DNA of 64,000 nt from Megachile rotundata (taxonomy: Eukaryota; Arthropoda; Insecta; Hymenoptera; Megachilidae): assembly GCF_050947335.1 (NCBI RefSeq), contig NC_134988.1, positions 4,898,001 to 4,962,000 of the forward strand, read 5' to 3'. The notes under the pieces are model-generated. The model did not search any database. It saw only the letters and a list, made by a program, of their open reading frames with translations, and had not been told where the DNA came from. Within the stretch, counting starts at the first letter, position 1, and every line of letters begins with the position of its first letter. The position numbers and the translations under genes were made by a program. Shown piece by piece: positions 59,531 through 64,000 of this stretch.

Positions 59531-62500
59531 ATGTATATTTTTTACATTCTATACATCGGTGAGTATTTATTAAGAAACTTACTAAATTCTCTTTCGTTCT
59601 AACCAAATTTTTTTCCTGCAGCATTATTGACCTTCGAAAGTTTTGACTGTGGAAGAGTTCATAAAGTTCCAGTTACTTTAGTAAGTTTAATCGATTATTG
59701 ATTAACGAGGTATCATAATCGTGACGCTTTCGTAGAATCAAAGAGAAGTGCGATACGTCGACGGTCCAAATTGTGCTAACGGCGGATCTAGTGGTAATCA
59801 CAAGAAACCTGGTGAAAAAAGTAGTGTGTTAGCACAGAAAGCTGCGCAAGAAGCTAAAGCGGCCTCTGAGGCTCAGAATATTGCTGGACAGCAAGCTGCT
59901 CGTCAAGTACTCATCGCATTTTTTAATTATAAATATAAAAACGTCAGATCAGATTGCGAGGATGTTCGGGTTCCCCCTAAATGTTGTGTGCAAAACATAA
60001 TTTATACGTTAAAAGGAATTTCTATAGCGTAAAAAATTTGTTCACGAGTTGGATTTTGGTGTTTTATCTTTTTGACATGGAAATTGGAGACTTTGGAATT
60101 TTGAGAATTTTGTAATTTAAAAATTTCCAATTTTATAACTTTGCAATCTTAGATTTTCGGAATTTTGGGGATTTGGGGATTTGGGGATTTGGGGATTTGG
60201 GGATTTGGGGATTTGGGGATTTGGGGATTTGGGGATTTGGGGATTTAGGAATTTGGTGATTTAAGGATTTAGGGATTTAGGGATTTGAGAATTTGGAAAT
60301 TTAGGGATTTAGGGATTTGGAGATTTGGTGATTTAGGGATTTAGGGATTTAGGGATTTTGGGATTTTAGGATTTTGGGATTTGGGGATTTGGGGATTTAG
60401 AGATTTGGGAATTTGACGATTTTTGTATTTGGGGTTTAGAGATTTTAGGATTTGGAAATTTGAGAATTTAGAGATTGGAGGATTAATAGATTTGGGGATT
60501 TGGGGATTTGGGGATTTGAGAATTTAGGGATTTAGGGATTTGGGGATTGAGGAATTTAGAGATTTAGGGTTTTGGACATTTGGAGATTAAGGAATTTAGG
60601 GATTTGGAGATTTAGGAATCTAGGGATTTGAGGATTTGGGGATTTGGGGATTTGGGGGTTTGGGGATTTGGGAATTTAGGGATTTAGGGATTTGGGGATT
60701 TGGGGATTTGGGGATTTGGAGATTTAGGAATTTAAGAATGTAGGGACTCAGGTATATAGGAATTTGAGAATATAGAAATTGAAAAATTAGGTAATTTGAA
60801 AATCTAGTATTTTGAAAGTTCGTAGCCTTAAAAATTTGGGACTTTGTAAGTTTGAGAGCTTTTTAATCTTAAGATTTAAGAATTTTTGAATTATGTAGTC
60901 GCGGAATTGGGGGATTTATGAATTTCAGGATATAGAATTTGAGAATATAGAGATTTGAAAATTAGATAATTTGAAAATGAAAGATTCTGTCATTTTGACA
61001 TCTTAAACATTTTTAATTGTAGAACTTTGAAAAATAATTCTACATATCAATATATCTAATAAATACAAATAAAAATTTACAAAAAATTACCATTTTGGAA
61101 AGTGTGCCCACATAATAGTTTGAGAACCTTTATCTGTTACACAAAATGGGGGAAGTCCCATGTCCCTGACTATCTCTTCGATATTGAAGTACAACAAATC
61201 TTAAAATATTCTATGTATTCTACAAATGATATAAATAATGTAAACATACAATTTAACAGGTAAAAACGCAACTTGCCGAAAAGGCAGTGCAGGCTGCGAA
61301 AGCTGCACAGGATGTACTAACAAGAAAGAAATTAATAGTGGAGCAATTACAAGAAGAAGTGAGAGAGGCTCAATCGGTAGTTCAAGAAGAATCCTCGTCT
61401 TTACAACAAGAACAATCTAACCTGAATGCTGCTATGCAAGCTGCGAGGCAGTCTCAAGATCAGGTGACATTATTCAATTGAATCAGTAGAAGTAGAACAA
61501 AAAACTGTTCTCGTTACGCCGATTCAGGCACTTTTACTTTTCTAACATGTATATTGTATTATTCACACACTTTTTGCGTTTTCTTATGAACTATCGACAT
61601 TAAAAACCTAGTTAATTCAATATCGAAAATGAAATACCTTGTTGGTATGTTACAGGTTACCTTTGATGAAAATTGTATAATATTTATTTGTTTAATTAAT
61701 TAATGACGCGTGTGTTTATTCTTTCATTTTATTTGTTTATTTATTTACTTATTTCTTAATTTAGTTACTTATTTATTCACTTATTTGGCCATTCATTATT
61801 TGTTTTTTTACTTATTCGCTCATTTATTATTTGTTCAGTCATTTACTACTTTATTTACATATTTTACCATTTACTTATTTACCTATATGTTCAATCATTT
61901 ATTTAATGTGCAGAGATATTTTTGTCAATGTCACAACATAATCAGTTTATTTTTCTTTCATTGTAACATTTGTTACAAAATTTTAATATTGTACCAAACC
62001 TCTTTATCAGAGGTCCTCTTAAAGTACTAGGTTGGTACTACACGTAACCTAACCTAATGTATACGTAACCTAACATACAACTCTGAAAAATCTCTCAAAC
62101 AAAATTATTTGAAAGAAGTATATTAACTTAATTTCCTTTAGCAATATTTAAAAATTTATATTAACAACATTCTCTAAAAAAAAATGCAATATTTTGTACT
62201 AAATTATATATATCATTACTTTCATATTTTTACGAGAGTTCCACAAAAGCAATTGAATAATCCTTTCAAGTAATTTATTAAAACATTCATGCAAAACTGC
62301 AAAATACTTTACACTAATAATATTTTAATTAAAAGAAAAAAAATTTAACCTAACCTATTTTTAAGGGATTCCCCAAACGATCTGCCAATTTTAATAAATT
62401 CAATTGTTTACAATAGTAAAAGTGGTCGATAATTTTAAAAGGAAGGTAAAATTCTAACAATCGAATAAGTTCGATAGAATAAATATATATGCAAATACTT

Positions 62501-62950
62501 TCATAGAAACTGAGTTCCTTTATGAATCATTATGTTATTTCTGTACGTAACGTCCTTACGAGCTATCCGGCACCATTCTCAACGTTCGAAGGAAAAATAC
62601 ACAACACTCGTCGAAGTCGATTACCTTACTTTTCTTTCTCCTCTGATTTATTTGTACAGTTAAAGACGCTAACGCACGCCGTGCAAACGGCCAAAGCGAA
62701 TGCTGCGAACGCTCAAGCTGCCGCAAATGGAGCACAAAAATCTATGAGGGACAAAGAGGATTTGGTGGAAGCAGCCAAAAGACGGGTCGAAGAACTGTCG
62801 AATCAGCTGAGAATGGCTAGACAGGAACTTGCCAATACCAATAGAGCGGCTGCTAAAGCGAGCGCCGCTGCCACAGAGGCGAAAGCCAATGCCAATAGAA
62901 ACAAAAGACGACTGGAGAATATTCGGAGAACTAGACACATGAAACGGTGA
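59531..62950 (+). CDS. Secreted coiled-coil protein, second family member
   Basis: Five exons spliced by phase: 59531-59558, 59622-59680, 59736-59906, 61260-61463 and 62660-62950, total 753 nt and 250 aa. The N-terminus is a signal peptide assembled across two exons (MYIFYILYI-ALLTFESFDC). A Gly/Asn/Lys linker (NCANGGSSGNHKKPGEK) leads into a long Ala/Gln/Glu/Lys coiled coil (residues about 65-235: LAQKAAQEAKAASEAQNIAG, QLQEEVREAQSVVQEESSSL, RVEELSNQLRMARQELANTN). The C-terminus is strongly basic (RRLENIRRTRHMKR). Register and motif order (long stretches of A-A-Q-A, then K/R-x-x-V-E-x-L) resemble the neighbour at 54-55 kb, suggesting an ancient relationship. Not an exact match to any protein I know; a silk-like, matrix or DUF745-type secreted protein is plausible. 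Exon 1 is short and is the least certain part. Confidence 0.75.
60060..60990. repeat. Octamer array (ggggattt variant) in an intron
   Basis: Units ggggattt, agggattt and gagaattt with strict 8-bp period at about 60165-60245, degenerating rightwards. It occupies most of intron 3 of the coiled-coil gene. The plus (sense) strand is G-rich with GGGG tracts every 8 bp. Confidence 0.93.
61700..61905. repeat. TTTA-rich microsatellite in an intron
   Basis: Imperfect tttattta and acttattt repeats within intron 4 of the coiled-coil gene. The Phe/Leu/Tyr-rich 106-aa frame here is an artefact. Confidence 0.7.
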
Positions 62951-63059
62951 TTTTATACATATTATAAACTGTTATTTTTTACCTTTCTTTTTTGGATTTG
63001 TAATTTTAGGGTTACTTGTAACGATAATTATATGATATTGCATTTTAGGTTGATTTGGA

Positions 63060-64000
63060 GATGTGTTTGGAGATGATTTCCAAACTTTAGGATTACTAAA
63101 CTTTAAATTTTCAAAGTTCCAAAATTCTGAATCTTTAAATTTTAGAATTTCTTACTTTCCAAATTTTTAAGTTGCTCAGACTCTAAATTTTTAATTTTCA
63201 AAACTTCTAAACCCTCAAATCTCCAAATCTCCAAATTTTGAAATTTCCAAATTTCCAAACTTCCAAGTTTCCAAATTTTCAAATTTCCAAATTTCCAAAT
63301 TTCCGAATTTCCAAATTTCCGAATTTCCGAATTTCCAAGTTTCCAAGTTTCCAAGTTTCCAAATTTCCAAATTTCCAAATTTTCAAATTTCCAAATTTCC
63401 AAATTTTCAAATTTTCAAATTTTCAAATTTCTAAATTACTAAATTACTAAATTACTAAATTACTAAATTACTAAATTACTAAATTACTAAATTACTAAAT
63501 TACTAAATTACTAAATTACTAAATTACTAAATTACTAAATTACTAAATTACTAAATTACTAAATTACTAAATTACTAAATTACTAAATTATTAAATTACT
63601 AAATTACTAAATTGCTAAATTTCCAAATTTCCAAATTTCCAAATTTCCAAACTTCCGAATTTCCGAATTTCCGAATTTCCAAGTTTCCAAGTTTCAAAAT
63701 TTTCAAATTTCCAAATTTCCGAATTTCCACATTTCCGAATTTCCAAGTTTCCAAATTTCCAAATTTCCAAATTTTCAAATTTTCAAATTTTCAAATTTTC
63801 AAATTTCTGAATTACTAAATTACTAAATTATTAAGTTACTAAATTTCCAAATTTCCAAATTTCCAAATTTTCAAATTTTTTAATTTTCAAATTTCCAATT
63901 CTCCAAATTTCTAAATTTCTAAATGTCTAAATTTCTTAACCATTAAATTTTTTAATTTCTGTTTTCCAATTTTAAATCTACAAATTTACCAATCCATAAA
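63060..64000. repeat. Octamer array (aaatttcc / aaattact variants), runs off the edge
   Basis: Homogenised blocks alternate: aaatttcc at about 63240-63420, aaattact at about 63428-63615 (over 20 near-perfect units), aaatttcc again with aatttccg variants to 63800, then diverged units to the window end. The block order A-B-A suggests internal duplication of a composite unit. Frames on both strands are shadows. Confidence 0.95.

Noticed and set aside
62669..62938. 89-aa minus-strand frame opposite the last coiled-coil exon
   Set aside because: Antisense shadow of the Ala/Lys-rich coding strand.
2860..64000. 10-bp phased A-tract curvature in the AAATT arrays
   Set aside because: On counting, the period is 8 bp, not 10-10.5, so helical phasing does not apply.

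Overview
The window is AT-rich, intron-containing insect nuclear DNA. Short spliceosomal introns, orthologues of conserved animal genes, a clan-3 (CYP6-like) P450 pair, alanine-rich secreted coiled-coil proteins and short interstitial CCTAA runs together suggest Hymenoptera, probably a bee. The species cannot be fixed from the sequence alone.

Layout. 0-1.8 kb: the 5' half of RIC1 (minus strand, five exons, running off the left edge, with a probable GC-AG intron). 2.4-2.8 kb: a small, possibly decaying membrane-protein gene. 5.1-8.8 kb: complete LARP6 (minus, three coding exons, 541 aa) with a GC-rich promoter region. 9.4-27.5 kb: gene-poor, with DNA transposons (a piggyBac relative with perfect 14-bp ends, a piggyBac-like MITE, a 0.94-kb foldback element, mariner-type remnants) and minisatellites. 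27.6-30.7 kb: CNOT10 (minus, ten exons, 691 aa). 32.8-34.2 kb: FKBP8 (minus, four exons, 374 aa). 36.1-37.3 kb: a secretory cyclophilin, PPIB-like (plus, four exons, 206 aa). 41.3-55.1 kb: a tandem segmental duplication of about 7 kb carrying two intact 514-aa P450 genes. Its breakpoint cuts a neighbouring secreted coiled-coil gene, leaving a frameshifted fragment at 47.3-48.0 kb and the intact gene at 54.4-55.5 kb. 59.5-62.95 kb: a second secreted coiled-coil gene (plus, five exons, 250 aa) that looks like a distant relative of the first.

The genes do not form one pathway. RIC1 (Golgi GEF), LARP6 (RNA binding), CNOT10 (mRNA deadenylation complex), FKBP8 (membrane-anchored immunophilin) and the cyclophilin are housekeeping neighbours. 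The P450 and coiled-coil segment is the fast-evolving part.

A striking background feature is a dispersed family of tandem repeats with an 8-bp period and an AAATT/AATTT-type core. At least a dozen arrays recur across the window, each homogenised to its own variant. All gene models were spliced by hand and checked by codon phase. No similarity search was run.
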